The notes under the pieces were generated by a model. The model was not told the origin of the DNA and searched no databases. It saw nothing but the letters and a program-made list of their open reading frames with translations. Positions 33,660 to 45,066 of a stretch of 64,000 nucleotides of DNA are shown piece after piece (position 1 is the first letter of the stretch; every line of letters starts with the position of its first letter). Made by a program: the position numbers and the translations under genes. The stretch covers positions 41,806,420-41,870,419 of the forward strand of contig NC_073745.1 of assembly GCF_029784135.1 (NCBI RefSeq), in the 5' to 3' direction. The DNA comes from Toxorhynchites rutilus septentrionalis. Taxonomy: Eukaryota > Arthropoda > Insecta > Diptera > Culicidae.

Positions 33660-34963
33660 AAGGGTGTGTCACATCAAATTGCATCACAGATAAAACGCTG
33701 TGAAAATTCGCCCAGTAGACCGATCCTTTTGAAAATTTTAGACAGTAAAATAAAAACTATTAAACAACTTTTGGCATTTTCTTTTTATTCATACTTCGAG
33801 CCCAAGCCCGTATGCTCGCACCTTCCTCTTTACCCCGTCCATAAGGTTCTATACAACGTCAGGTTGTAGTTTTTTTTTTTTTTGAACAGAAATCCATTTT
33901 CTCTTGAAGTCCGCCTCCGATTTGACATCTTTTGGGTTCTTCCGGAGAGCCTGCTTCATAATCGCCCAATATTTCTCTATTGGGCGAAGCTCCGGCGCGT
34001 TGGGCGGGTTCATTTCCTTTGGCACGAAGGTGACCCCGTTGGCTTCGTACCACTCCAACACGTCCTTTGAATAGTGGCACGAAGCGAGATCCGGCCAGAA
34101 GATGGTCGGGCCCTCGTGCTGCTTCAATAGTGGTAGTAAGCGCTTCTGTAGGCACTTCTTAAGGTAAACCTGCCCGTTTACCGTGCCGGTCATCACGAAG
34201 GGGGCGCTCCGCTTTCCGCAAGAGCAGATCGCTTGCCACACCATGTACTTTTTGGCAAACTTGGATAGTTTCTGCTTGCGAATCTCCTCCGGAACGCTGA
34301 ATTTGTCCTCTGCGGAGAAGAACAACAGGTCCGGCAGCTGACGAAAGTCCGCTTTGACGTAGGTTTCGTCGTCCATTACCAGGCAATGCGGCTTCGTCAG
34401 CATTTCGGTGTACAGCTTCCGGGCTCGCGTCTTCCCCACCATGTTTTGCCTTTCGTCGCGGTTAGGAGCCTTCTGAACCTTGTATGTACGCAGGCCCTCC
34501 CGCTGCTTGGTCCGCTGGACGAATGAACTTGACAAATTCAGCTTATTGGCGACATCCCGGACCGAACTTCTCGGATCACGTCTAAACTGCTTAACTACGC
34601 GCTGGTGGTCTTTTTCACTGACGGAGCATCCATTTTTGCCGTTCTTCACCTTCCGGTCGATGGTTAGGTTCTCGAAGTATCGTTTTAGTACTCTGCTGAC
34701 CGTGGATTGGACGATTCCCAGCATCTTACCGATTTCCCGACGTGACAACTCCGGATTCTCAAAATGAGTGCATAGGATTAATTCACGACGTTCTTTTCCG
34801 TTCGACGACATTTTTCCAAATTTACGAAAAATTGACAGTGAAGCATGGCCAACGTGATCTATACACTCTTATCTGATTATAAGCGAAAGCTGAAGATATA
34901 ATTCCTAAAAATTAAATTTCTACAGCGTTTTTTCCGTGATGCAATTTGATGTGACACACCCTT
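33660..34963 (-). mobile_element. Near-intact ITmD37E-type transposon, 1,304 bp
   Basis: Inverted repeats beginning AAAGGGTGTGTCACATCAAA on both ends (inner parts diverge slightly) lie between TA dinucleotides 33658-33659 and 34964-34965. Inside is a single transposase gene with one premature stop. Its right end is repeated at the window start, so the family has been mobile recently. Confidence 0.95.
33849..34811 (-). CDS. DD37E Tc1/mariner transposase, C-terminus truncated by a stop
   Basis: A nuclear cut-and-paste transposase. The 320 residues start MSSNGKERREL. Two helix-turn-helix motifs lie near 22-44 (LSRREIGKMLGIVQSTVSRV) and 80-100 (SVRDVANKLNLSSSFVQRTK) and should bind the terminal repeats. 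The catalytic triad is Asp148 (VMDDETYVKADF), Asp241 (FWPDLASCHYS) and Glu279 (APELRPIEKYW), with 37 residues between the last two, the DD37E spacing described in mosquitoes. KKYMVWQAICSCGK is also typical. A TAG at 33849-33851, best explained as a mutated CAG, removes about 20 residues; the frame continues to a natural-looking stop at 33789. The triad is complete, so activity cannot be excluded. Confidence 0.9.
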   Translation of the reverse strand: MSSNGKERRELILCTHFENPELSRREIGKMLGIVQSTVSRVLKRYFENLTIDRKVKNGKNGCSVSEKDHQRVVKQFRRDPRSSVRDVANKLNLSSSFVQRTKQREGLRTYKVQKAPNRDERQNMVGKTRARKLYTEMLTKPHCLVMDDETYVKADFRQLPDLLFFSAEDKFSVPEEIRKQKLSKFAKKYMVWQAICSCGKRSAPFVMTGTVNGQVYLKKCLQKRLLPLLKQHEGPTIFWPDLASCHYSKDVLEWYEANGVTFVPKEMNPPNAPELRPIEKYWAIMKQALRKNPKDVKSEADFKRKWISVQKKKKLQPDVV

Positions 34964-35134
34964 TAATGTGAAAGAAATAATCAAAACAAAATATCTTGCG
35001 GATAATCGGGATTCTACTGTAGTCTCTTCCGATCAAATTATCAGTTTTAATCATCATTCATTTTTGCAAAAGCTCAACGAAATACTCGTTTATATCCTCT
35101 ATCAACACCAGTTTTACGAACATTTATATTTTAC

Positions 35135-36270
35135 TAGCTGACCCGGCAAACTTCGTCCCGCCCAAAATTTGTTTTTTGTTTTCAATACCTTCAAACATTC
35201 ACGTTTTCTTACTAGACGCAAGTTCATGGATCCAATCGCAGAACTGTTCATTGATTGATCTTCTAATCGACCCCGTTGAATGTGCCTTTTACTATAAAAT
35301 TCCTAGTATTTCTACCACAATTCATCATTATAATATCAGATTATTTTCAGACACAATTCGCGTTCAAGATTCTTCAACCGCTTGCAAATAACATGTTTCT
35401 CCGTTACATGAATAAATGTTTGATACAGAAAATATGATAGAATAATGACAGCCCAAAATCGGACAATTCCTTCCTCGAGTTTTGCTCTTATCAACACATT
35501 CGGCTACACGTTTTTATTGGTATAGATAGAAGAAGATATAGCAGTGTGTTTCATCACCTGAGAATCCATTTCCACTTTCGATCAAAGACGAATTTTGTTA
35601 GCGCAAACATCAAATGGACTAACAATGCTTGTCACTATGTAATTGTAGAACATATGGGAATTTAATATTCTGAATTTTCCCTTTTTCCTTCAGAGTTTTC
35701 CGAAAATTTTCATTTGTCTTGTTTGGTTGGAATATTTTTGGTTAAAATATGTGTAATCTTTTTATGGGACCCCCTCTCCATTCCAGAGGAGGGAGCCATA
35801 CCATCATACCATCATATCATCATAGAAACATTTCTCGTACTCAAAAATCCTCACATTCCAAATTTGGCTCAATTTGCTTGATTAGTTCTCGAATTATGCA
35901 GAAATATGTGTATTCTATGACAGCCCCACCTTAGAAAGGTGGGAGGTGTGTTGAACCACCTTAGAAATGTTTCATGCCCCCTAAAACCTCCACATGCCAA
36001 TTATGCAGAAGTGTATGTTTCATTTGTATGGTAGTCTACCACTCCTCACCCCCTCAGAGAGAGGGGTGGAGTGTCTATTCACCATAGAAACGTTTTGTGT
36101 CCCTTAAAATCCTCGCATGCCAAATTTGACTCCATTTGCTTGATTAGTTTTCAAATTACGCGTAAGTTTGTCCCAAAAAACCCTACATACCAATTTTCAT
36201 GTCGATCGCTTCAGTAGTTTCCGAGTTCATAAGAATCAGACAGACAGACAGACAGAAATCCATTTTTATA
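35135..36270. repeat. Composite dispersed repeat (CTGACCCGGCAAACTTCGT type)
   Basis: It opens TAGCTGACCCGGCAAACTTC and closes with a GACA microsatellite followed by AAATCCATTTTTATA, both frequent marks of a non-coding insect repeat. The right half (35750-36200) has degenerate units sharing CATTTGCTTGATTAGTT, CATAGAAAC(A/G)TTT and paired G-run/C-run blocks. Part of 35390-35745 is an inverted relative of the 482-1560 tandem family. Classification uncertain; no coding. Confidence 0.6.
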
Positions 36271-37147
36271 CACAGCCATTCCATACCAAACCGATATAGT
36301 GGTTTTGAGATTTTTGTCAAAAGTGGTAGTTTTGTTCTTTATCGCTTATTATGAGACCCGTATTTTTTATTTTTTTGTTAGGGTGACTATTTCCATTTTA
36401 GGGTGATCCAAAAAAATATTTTTTTCGCATTTTTGGCAAAAACGACTTGAAACCAGGGAAGCGTTTTTTTAACGTTTTTGAATTATGATTATTCAAAGTT
36501 AGTCGATGGTCCAAAAATCATTTTTTCCAATACGAAAATCATAACTTTTGATCTACTGGATCGATTCAGATGATCGACACATTAAATTGAAGCCAATGAG
36601 GTAGTCTTGTTTGAAAAAATATTACACTCTGAATAAAAATGGATTTTCAATATCAGATCAATAATTACGATTATATTTGTTTTTTATAGCTTTCATCGTT
36701 TCGGGACCAAGGGCGCCATATATTTTTTAAAATTTTTCCTAAAAGCTGAGATTTTTTCACATAATATATCTAAATACCAGAGAGGTGTTATTTTCAATTC
36801 TTAAGTTATGATTTTTCAAAGTTAACATGTTTTCAGTTTTCGTTCGTCATTTCTATGCGACTAGACTGGATGTATGTGATTATAATCCAATTAATTGGCA
36901 AATGTGTTATTTTTCTAGCTAGTAGGCTTCAATTTGATATGTCGATCATCTGAATCGGTCTAGTTGTTCAAAAGTAATACATTTTTGAAGAATGTAATTT
37001 CTGGGAAAAAGTGAAAAATGTTTTTTGGACCATCAGTTAACTTTGAAAAATCATAACTCAAAAACGAAAAAAAACGCCTCCCTGGTTTCGAGATATGTTA
37101 TGTGAAAAATACTCAACTTTCAAGAATAAATATAAAAAAATTGTATA

Positions 37148-39546
37148 CGGAAATTGTTGGAGAAAATGATCTTGTTTCGCCTTGATCGATGGGTTGAAAC
37201 AAATGGCTTACTCTCAGATAAACAATATGGGTTCCGCAGGGGCAAGGGGACGAATGATTGTCTTGAGTTGCTTTCTTCAGAAATTCAAATGGCTTCAGTA
37301 TTCTTGGACATAAATAAGGCCTTTGATTTTGTTTCAATAGAGGTTTTGTCAGACAAATTAAACTGTCGCGATCTGCCGCCTCTATTGAATAATATGTTAT
37401 ATAACTTGCTTTGTGAGAAACATTTGAACTTTTCTCACGGAGATTCGGCAGTAAGTCGGGTCTCTTACATGGGCCTTCCCCAGGGCTCATGTTTAAGCCC
37501 CCTTTTGTACAACTTCAACGTAAGCGACATTGACAATTGCCTTACACAAAATTGCAGCCTAAGACAACTTGCAGATGATGGAGTGGTGTCTGTCGTAGGA
37601 TCAAACGAATCCGACCTGCAAGAACCCTTACAAGATACTTTGAACAATTTTTCAGCCTGGGCCATTGGTCTAGGGATCGAATTCTCCACGGAGAAAACAG
37701 AGATGGTGTTTTTTTCTAGGAAGCAAAACCAAAGCTTCAAATTCTGGGTAAACCGATCACTCATGCTATGTCATTCAAGTATCTTGGGGTCTGTTTCGAC
37801 TCCAAATGTACTTGGGGGCCCATATTAGGTATCTGAGTAAAAAATGTCAACAAAGAATAAACTGGTGGGGAGCCCATCCCGAAGATCTTATAATGTTGTA
37901 TCGAACAACTATTCTCTCAGTGATGGAGTATGGCAGTTTCTGTTTTCAATCAGCTGCCAAAACACATCTCATTAAACTCGAGCGAATTCAGTATCTTTGT
38001 CTCCGTATTGCGTTGGGATGTATGCCCTCAACGCATACCATGAGTCTCGAGGTTTTGGCAGGCGTACTCCCACTAAAAGATCGCTTCAATTTATTATCTC
38101 TTCGGTTCTTCATTCGGTGTAAGGTTATGAACCCATTGGTGATCGGAAATTTTGAGCAGCTTATCGAGCTAAATTTTCATTCTGGATTCATGAGCTCATA
38201 TCATGAATTCATCTCCATGCAGGTTGATCCTTCTTCGTATATTCCCAACCGTGTTTGTTTTCCTGACTACATCAATTCCTCTTTGCATTTTGATCTTTCC
38301 ATGAAGCAGGATATCCATGGAACATCAGAATATCTTCGATCGAGGATCGTTCCAACGATCTTCGATGCAAAGTATGGGGATATCAATTGTGATAATATGT
38401 ACTTTACTGATGGGTCCTCTATGAATGAGTCCACAGGATTTGGAGTGTTCAAAGGATTTTTTAGCACCTCCCACAGTCTTCAGAATCCTTGCTCAGTGTA
38501 TATTGCTGAATTGGCAGCGATACACTGGGCGCTGGACAGCGTCGCCTCACGACCTGTTGAACACTATTACATTGTAACGGATAGTCTTAACTCTGTCGAA
38601 GCTATCCGTTCAGTGAGGCCGGAAAAGCACTCGCCATACTTCCTTGAGAGAATACGAGAAATTTTGAGTGCTTTATCCAGACGCTGTTATGTCATTACCT
38701 TTGTCTGGGTCCCTTCACATTGCTCAATTCCGGGTAATTAGAGGGCTGACTCATTAGCAAAGGTAGGTGCAATTGAAGGCGATATTTATCAGCGTCAAAT
38801 CGCCTTCAATGAATTTTATTCTTTAGTCCGCAAAAATACCATAGTTAACTGGCAACGCAAATGGAACGAAGATGAATTGGGCCGGTGGCTCCACTCGATT
38901 ATCCCTAAGGTTAGTCTCAAACCATGGTTCAGAAGTCTGGACTTGAGTCGGGACTTTATTCGCACCTTCTCCCGACTCATGTCCAATCACTGTTCGTTAG
39001 ACGCGCTACTCTTTCGTATTAATCTTGCCGACAACAATTTTTGTGTTTGTGGGCAAGGTTACCACAACATCGAGCACGTTGTTTGGTCGTGCGAGCTGTA
39101 TCTTGTCGCCAGATCGAATTTAGAAGACACCCTTCGGGCCCGAGGAAGGCAGCCCATGGGGCCGGTGAGAGACGTGTTGGCTCGGTTAGACCTTGATGTC
39201 CCAAATATATAAAGCTATCGATCTTCGTGTGTGATTGTCCTTATACCCTTATTTTTTCCTTTTCCTTTTCCTTTGTGAGAGATCGGATCCCTTCTTAAGA
39301 ATAAGATGAAATGTAAATACATATTAGATATAAGATAGGTTTAAGAATTGAGTGTGATGAGTGTGATTGAGAGTGTGAGTGTGATCATTGTCAACATATT
39401 CTCACATCCCCTCCTTTTCCTGAAGAAAATATGTCACCCTTACAATTAAGGAAAATGTATATACTAGTAACAATACAGTAAGGAGGTCGGCTCCTTTAAA
39501 CTTATGTAACTGAGCCTGTAAAAATAAACGATTTAAATAAAAAAAA
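37148..39546 (+). mobile_element. 5'-truncated RNase H-carrying non-LTR retrotransposon
   Basis: The copy starts inside reverse transcriptase and ends after a short 3' UTR with AATAAACGATTTAAATAAA and an A run. Reverse transcriptase, RNase H and a zinc-knuckle-like tail in this order mark the I superfamily (I or Loa clade), not jockey. The endonuclease and first ORF are missing by 5' truncation. No clear target duplication was found. Confidence 0.85.
37154..39212 (+). pseudogene. Reverse transcriptase-RNase H polyprotein, broken
   Basis: This enzyme copies its RNA at a nicked target. Visible are KLLEKMILFRLD, QYGFRRGKGTNDCL, VFLDINKAFD (first catalytic Asp), GLPQGSCLSPLLYN and LRQLADDGVVSV (the x-A-D-D motif, here LADD). 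Two frameshifts lie near 37735 and 37818. The second part (37806-38741) contains RNase H: YFTDGSS, IAELAAIHWAL, VTDSLNS, VWVPSHCSIPGN. A TAG at 38739-38741 replaces the usual Glu before RADSLAK; the frame continues to 39212 with CVCGQGYHNIEHVVWSC, a CCHC-like knuckle. Dead copy. Confidence 0.9.
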
Positions 39547-39699
39547 ACCTCCCTAAAATGGAAATGGTCACCCTAACAAAAAATTTAAAAAATACGGGTC
39601 TCATAATTTGCGATAAAGAACAAAACTACCACTTTTGACGAAAATCTGAGAACCACTATATCGGTTTGGCATGGAACGGCTGTATAAATAGATAGATAT

Positions 39700-41218
39700 T
39701 CGCTATAAAAATCTATTCCTCATCTATTTCTTAACTATTTATTTCTGGGTGTGGACAATTTCTACTAGTTTCCATTCTCCACTCTATCATAATTGTTTAA
39801 CTGTTCAAAAAAATCCAATAAACTCCAAAAGACGTCAATGGCGGCTGCTTGGGCCATGTGGATGACTGCTACAAAATTATAGCATCGCTTTCGTCATCTA
39901 ATAAAGACAGAGTGAAACGAGGCGCACAAGCGATATTCAATTACCGATATAGAAACACTTTCAATGGTTGTATGATGTTCCACCGTGAATCGACTCCCGT
40001 CCTGATTCGAAAATATTGTTATTAGGCAGGTTACTTCGCCGTATTCGGCGGTATACTTTTCCATCACTCCGACCATCGAATCGTCGCCACGAGCCATTTG
40101 ATAAAGCACTCGAATTTGCTCTGCCGCCTTAAAAGGAATGCATTGCTTTCGTGGCCTTAATGATAATAGCATTTTTGTACTGTTTATCGACGATGATGAA
40201 ATGAATTCAGAGATGTGAGCAAAGTGGAACTAATGTAGCTTTCAAGTTACCTTTGTTTATGAGCTAATGGAGGTCAGTCAAGCAGGATAAAACATTTAAA
40301 AATAATCTAGAACCAAAACATTAAAAAATCGTATTTACACATCACAATTAATAATAAATTGATCCAGCGCAAAGCGCCGTTAGTGACAATTGAGTAATAA
40401 CATTATGAAACGAAATGACACCCACCGTCACACACGGGAGGACCGGACAGAGCGGATACGGGTCTCTGCTGTAGCGCAGAACTTGACCACCCGTCAGGTT
40501 GGTCCAGACGCGTTACCGTGCGCTCTCCGCTGTTGTCCGATGCGTGGTTTCATCTCGTTACGCCAGCGCCGTGGCACAATTTACGACGGCGGTTACACAC
40601 AGCTGGTTTCAGACCGTGGTTACCCCCGGTGTATACAACAATTTCAAATTGCTGCCTATCAAGCATCCTTCATTGCGCGAACTCACGGAGGTCGTTCTTT
40701 GAAGTACCCCGGGAAGCAGCAGGGTATTCTTTATTCAAATTATCTAACCTCCCCTCCCGAGACGCGGCATCTGTTGGACTAGTGATGCTGCTGGATGCAT
40801 CCTCATCGCGTATGCGAGCTATGCGCACATCAACCGGGCAGATGAACACTCATGCGGTGTAAGCATGTATATAGCAGAAATAGTCGTTTAACGTTTTAAA
40901 ATTGCGCATAAAGTATGATAAATTATAATTTCATTTGTGGCGAGATGCAACAATAATAGTAACTGCATAAAATCGCCGCACGTGCTGCGCTGGGATTGTC
41001 ATGGATCACCAGTTTGTTTTAAAACGGAGGGATGACATGTTAGATTATTTTCGCTCCATCTTCGATCATGTATTACGACTACCTGAAGCTTAGGACTTTG
41101 AACAAGTGCAAAGCATTCATTAATTTCTAAATTCTAAAAATATTATTTTTCGAATATACATGATTGCTGACATCCGTAATTTTGTATCTGTATCCCAAAT
41201 CACAAGTATCAACTGGTG
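39700..41218. other. Unassigned stretch with two open frames of interest
   Basis: The minus-strand frame 39894-40172 reads FKAAEQIRVLYQMARGDDSM then VEKYTAEYGEV-like sequence of ordinary protein composition, but I recognise no family and see no clear exon borders. The GC-rich block 40390-40860 is open in three plus-strand frames (130, 67 and 114 codons), more like a structured or regulatory DNA block than a gene. The rest shows nothing. Confidence 0.35.
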
Positions 41219-41220
41219 TA

Positions 41221-42446
41221 CCGTCGATGGGGGTGAGAATGTGTTAAAAAAAGGTAGTTCTCGAACTATTTGTTGAATTGCTATCGTGAAGATTAAAACG
41301 CAATTCTGATTACGTAGATATGTTCTCTAATGATGAACCTATGAGTGTTCAGTGCACTGTTGAATAATATTATTCTTTCACTGAACTGCGATTAAACGAA
41401 AGTTGACCCAATCTCTCCCCTTAGAGGGAGTGACAATGGGTCAAAGTAGTGAATACTACTTTCTATTAAGAATTATGTTTAGAAATCAATTTCTCAGTAA
41501 TTTAAAAATAATTTGACAACATGTAAGTGTCTTGAATGTCTCTTTGAGTAACGAAAATAGTGTCAATCCACCTAGAAGTGCGATGGAAATGTTTATATAT
41601 GAAGATTTTTCTTAAATCTCTTCTGCTGTGATGCTGGTTCCTGCAATGATATCAAACTTCTTTAGTTACTTTCGTCTCGCTCATGAGGTGAGGTCCCCAT
41701 GGCCTAGCGGTTAGCGTGGCGCTCGCCAAGATAGGGGAACTTGGAACATGTGAGATGCTCTTTAGTAGCGGCTTCACAGTAATCTGATAAAGGCCCCTTT
41801 TCTTGAATACCGATATCAAGTTACTCTTTTGATTGTCTTTAAGGCTTTCATTTAGCGGCTTAAGCAATTCTGGAAAGCTTCTGCAAAGTTGTCACTAAGG
41901 AAACACTTTTCCTGAAATTCCTGAAAAAAAGCCTCACCTGGCGGTGTAATGAGCGGTGAATTTGAAAAATTGCTACTTATTGTGAGTGTATTGGTGTATT
42001 TTTGCATGTAAATTGCAGCTTGATTGTATATGTTTAATTTTATTCTTGACCAATTCTCACCCCCACTCAGCATAAATAAGAGATTATTTCGAACATTTTG
42101 AAGTTCCAAGAGAAAAACTTTTTTGGTGTTTAAAATCAGCAATGGATCATCTGGCAAAACTTAAAAGGGTCATTCTATCCAATATTTAACATTATAGTAG
42201 TTCTGTATAATGCTGGACATTATATTTTTCTGGGTTGTTATTTGATGGCTATCTACACATCAAACTCTGATGAACTATTAAATAATAACTATGTGTACTA
42301 CAGTTAAGTATTATGCATTGGAAGTAGTGAAAATATGTCTCCTACTAAATTGCTCACAATTTTCAAGAATATTCGCAATATTCATCAATACAATACTAAT
42401 AGTAATTTTCTCCGTTTTTTTTACCCAATCTCACCCCCATCGACGG
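41221..42446. mobile_element. TA-flanked TIR element, 1,226 bp
   Basis: The ends CCGTCGATGGGGGTGAGAAT and ATCTCACCCCCATCGACGG are inverted, next to TA at 41219-41220 and 42447-42448. Related words (CCAATCTCTCCCC, CCAATTCTCACCCCC) recur inside as subterminal repeats. No transposase is visible. Near 41695-41730 a tRNA-like TGGCCTAGCGGTTAGCGTGG could be half of a SINE head. Confidence 0.8.
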
Positions 42447-42448
42447 TA

Positions 42449-42720
42449 CTTGCAATAGTTGAACAGGGCATGTCAACTAAAAATCTTGGCAGAGCTCATG
42501 GTATCTTTTCGTTCAACGCTCATCGGCGTGGATGCTTATCCAAGATGGGATCAAAACTCTCGTGTTTACTCCGGACAAGGAGCAAGAATTTGTCCATCAG
42601 CTGCTTGATCTTGAGAACCATATGACTTTTGAAGTGGTCAGAAAAAAAAAACAACCTGAAACATCCTTAAATATGAAAAACATAAGTGAACACCTTTTTC
42701 CTTCAGTTGCAATACATGAA
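42449..42720 (+). pseudogene. Possible pogo-type transposase N-terminal fragment
   Basis: The frame from 42532 reads IKTLVFTPDKEQEFVHQLLD then LENHMTF, resembling the CENP-B-like DNA-binding segment of pogo-type transposases (GRxKPVFxxExExELVxHLLxME). The preceding ~80 bases may encode the first helix-turn-helix in another frame. No catalytic domain follows. Weak but specific resemblance. Confidence 0.4.
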
Positions 42721-42895
42721 TTTGTCTGCTTTTTTATCATTCAAAATTTGAGCAATCCAACTACATACAATTTGCAACTATCCCCCTTCTCCCTTCTCAA
42801 AGTGTCCACATAGTATATAGATAGCCTCTTTATATATTTTTTTTTATTTCTGTATTATAGTGACTTTCAACACATTTGGCTGGTTCGTCACATTT

Positions 42896-42985
42896 ACCTT
42901 CCATTTCGGAAGAATGTCGGGAGTGATAATTGAACTCGTGACCCTATGCGTTAGAGGTAGAGGTTACCGCTACGCCAGATCGCCT
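42896..42985 (-). mobile_element. tRNA-derived SINE head, third family
   Basis: On the minus strand: GGCGATCTGGCGTAGCGGTA (A box) and GGGTCACGAGTTCAATTATC (decayed B box GGTTCAATT) with tRNA-like spacing. No tail or duplication was identified, so it may equally be an old tRNA pseudogene. Confidence 0.5.
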
Positions 42986-43149
42986 CCACCAGCCTCTTTA
43001 TACTTTGAAAGCATTGTAACAAATGTTCATTCGTTTCTCTATAAGTGTCGGTTTTACCCCGATAGGATGTCGATGTCACCAGCACTCTAATTTATTTCAC
43101 CTAAAACTTTTTTTTTGTATTCTATCGATATCGAGTTCTACTAAAAAAC

Positions 43150-45060
43150 AAAAATTATAGGAGGTTGTGTTCAAGACACGATCGCATTGTTGACGTAGAA
43201 CTACGCTGTTGTTTAATTCAAATCGCTTGTTTATAACTGCGGATATTATTTTATAATGCTCCGAAAATTTTGAAATAACCATTCTACCAGTCTGGTCGCC
43301 CTGAAATGTTTTATTTTTATTGAGAATTATTTGACGATAATTGTTTGATTAGTTCTTCTTGTGCTCGCAGAACAATACATACATCGAGATGAGCGCAGCT
43401 GTCATCCTTAGTGGAGAAAGTTTTGCTACTGGCAAGCGAAGCTAAATTACATACAAAATTTCAGAACGACATTTACTTTTTGGTGACTAAATAAACGAAA
43501 TAAACTCTATCTGTTAATCTCAACAACCTCGAAAAGAGAAGCACTGCTTCAGTATGATCAAGGTTAGCGCAAATGCAATCCTAGTTAAAAGCAGTTTTGC
43601 GACTGGCCCAAATAAATTAATAACTTAATATAACTTATTGAATAACTTGGTATTCCCCAAATCATTTTTTGGTGCACAACCTTAACACCTGCTTCACCAT
43701 AGCGTCAGTTCAATGCATTGATGACAGAAAACAAACAAGGTTAACTGCTTGGAAAAAGGGTGAATATTTGCCTCAGCAGAGATTCATTGCCAACACCCTA
43801 GCGTAAATATTTCCCTCCCGCTATCTCCTCTCCTTGTTTATATTTATCATTACGACTGCATAATTTGCAACACCAAACAATCGTCAATCATAGCAAAATA
43901 AATTAGGCGATTGTTGCATCGTTACACGGCCAATGCACACGGGAGCAGATACAAATGGGGTTTCAGCGTAACGAAGACGCACTATTTTTACGTACGGGTT
44001 ATGAAGCAAGCACGTACGCATACAAATATCCATATATCGATGGCTTGAAGCAACTAAATATACACACACTTATTTCCGTTTTGCACTCTTCTGAACAGAA
44101 GCGCTTTCTGTTAATTTTGCCAGTCTAGATTAGCTTAGCTGTCATCCTTTGTGGAGAGATTTTTCCTACCATCATGCGAAACCAAATGACTGACAAAACT
44201 CCATAACATTCATTTTCTTGGTGAGCTGACGATAGCCTAGCTTGATGATTCCCCACACAATTGTGTAGCTCAGAACCTTAATACAATGGCGTCAGTTTGA
44301 TGCAATGATTGCAGTGTCAGAGACATCAGCGAGTGGGTAATTTGGTCATGTCCACAGATCAGTCCGAAACGAAGACATGTGATGATGCAAAACAAGGAAG
44401 AACAAGCGATATTCAGCGAATACAGAACGATACTGAAAGTTTGCCTTCCTTCCTTGCTCTAGACTTTAAACTTCTTCAGTTCATTCGTCTGTAACCTTCA
44501 AAAAGGCCCTTGGAAAACTTTACTTATCCATCATATTACTCCTCCACCCCTATTGCCTTGAGAAAGGCATTCGACCCCTCGCCGTCCAGCTCGCCCAGTA
44601 ACAATGTTGTTCAGTGGATTTCCTCACGAAGAATGAAAGTTTGCCTCAGCGAGATCCACTGTTTATACTCTTGGCAAATATCCCCCTTCGTTCTTCTACT
44701 TTTACTTTGTCCATCTTTACATCTTACGATTTCCACTTCGTTGCTCGTCGATAAGTTCCTCGTTATTGACAGCTCTGTTCGGGAAAGCGCACAAATGGAC
44801 AAAACAAATGTATGAGTAATTTCATTAATTCATTAATTTTTTTTCATTTCATTTTTTCATTAATTTAAACCACATACTGACTATGGGATTGTAATGTATA
44901 GCATATCAAATAAATCTTAGTCAATTTCCGATTCGTTTTGTATGTAAATCGCCAAAATCCGTTCGCGGCGAAAATAGTTATTAACGTTAGCTTTATTTCA
45001 TAAAAACGTGACATATTTTCTGATTTGGTCCCCTAATGAAAGACGTAGTTCTACGTCAAA
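43150..45060 (+). mobile_element. GACGTAG-family repeat, copy B
   Basis: It begins TATAGGAGGTTGTGTTCAAG, ACACGATCGCATTG, TTGACGTAGAACTACG and ends AATGAAAGACGTAGTTCTAC, GTCAAA. AAAAATTA at 43150-43157 and 45059-45066 could be a target duplication. It is colinear with copy A, 28 kb away in the same orientation, but longer. Repeated GCTGTCATCCTTxGTGGAG blocks occur near 43400 and 44140. No transposase or reverse transcriptase. Confidence 0.75.
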
Positions 45061-45066
45061 AAATTA

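Larger units (their letters stand above)
33466..35019. mobile_element. Pogo-type TIR element, split by a DD37E transposon
   Basis: The left end CAATAGAACCCCGATAATCC and right end GGATAATCGGGATTCTACTG are inverted relatives of the CAGTxGAxxCCxGATxATCC end of pogo/Tigger elements. TA duplications lie at 33464-33465 and 35020-35021. Without the DD37E insert only ~250 bp remain, with no transposase: a MITE. Confidence 0.8.
36271..39682. mobile_element. Palindromic TIR element split by a non-LTR retrotransposon
   Basis: The ends CAGCCATTCCATACCAAACC and GGTTTGGCATGGAACGGCTG are inverted copies next to TA. Arms extend through TTTTGTTCTTTATCGC, GAGACCCGTATTTTT and TTAGGGTGAC, mirrored at 39549-39682. 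A second inverted pair (CGATTCAGATGATCGACA near 36561, its inverse near 36940) makes the left part palindromic around 36,750. The non-LTR copy entered the right arm. Confidence 0.75.

Noticed and set aside
33859..34767. Several 60-98-codon frames inside the DD37E gene
   Set aside because: Out-of-frame or antisense shadows of the transposase.
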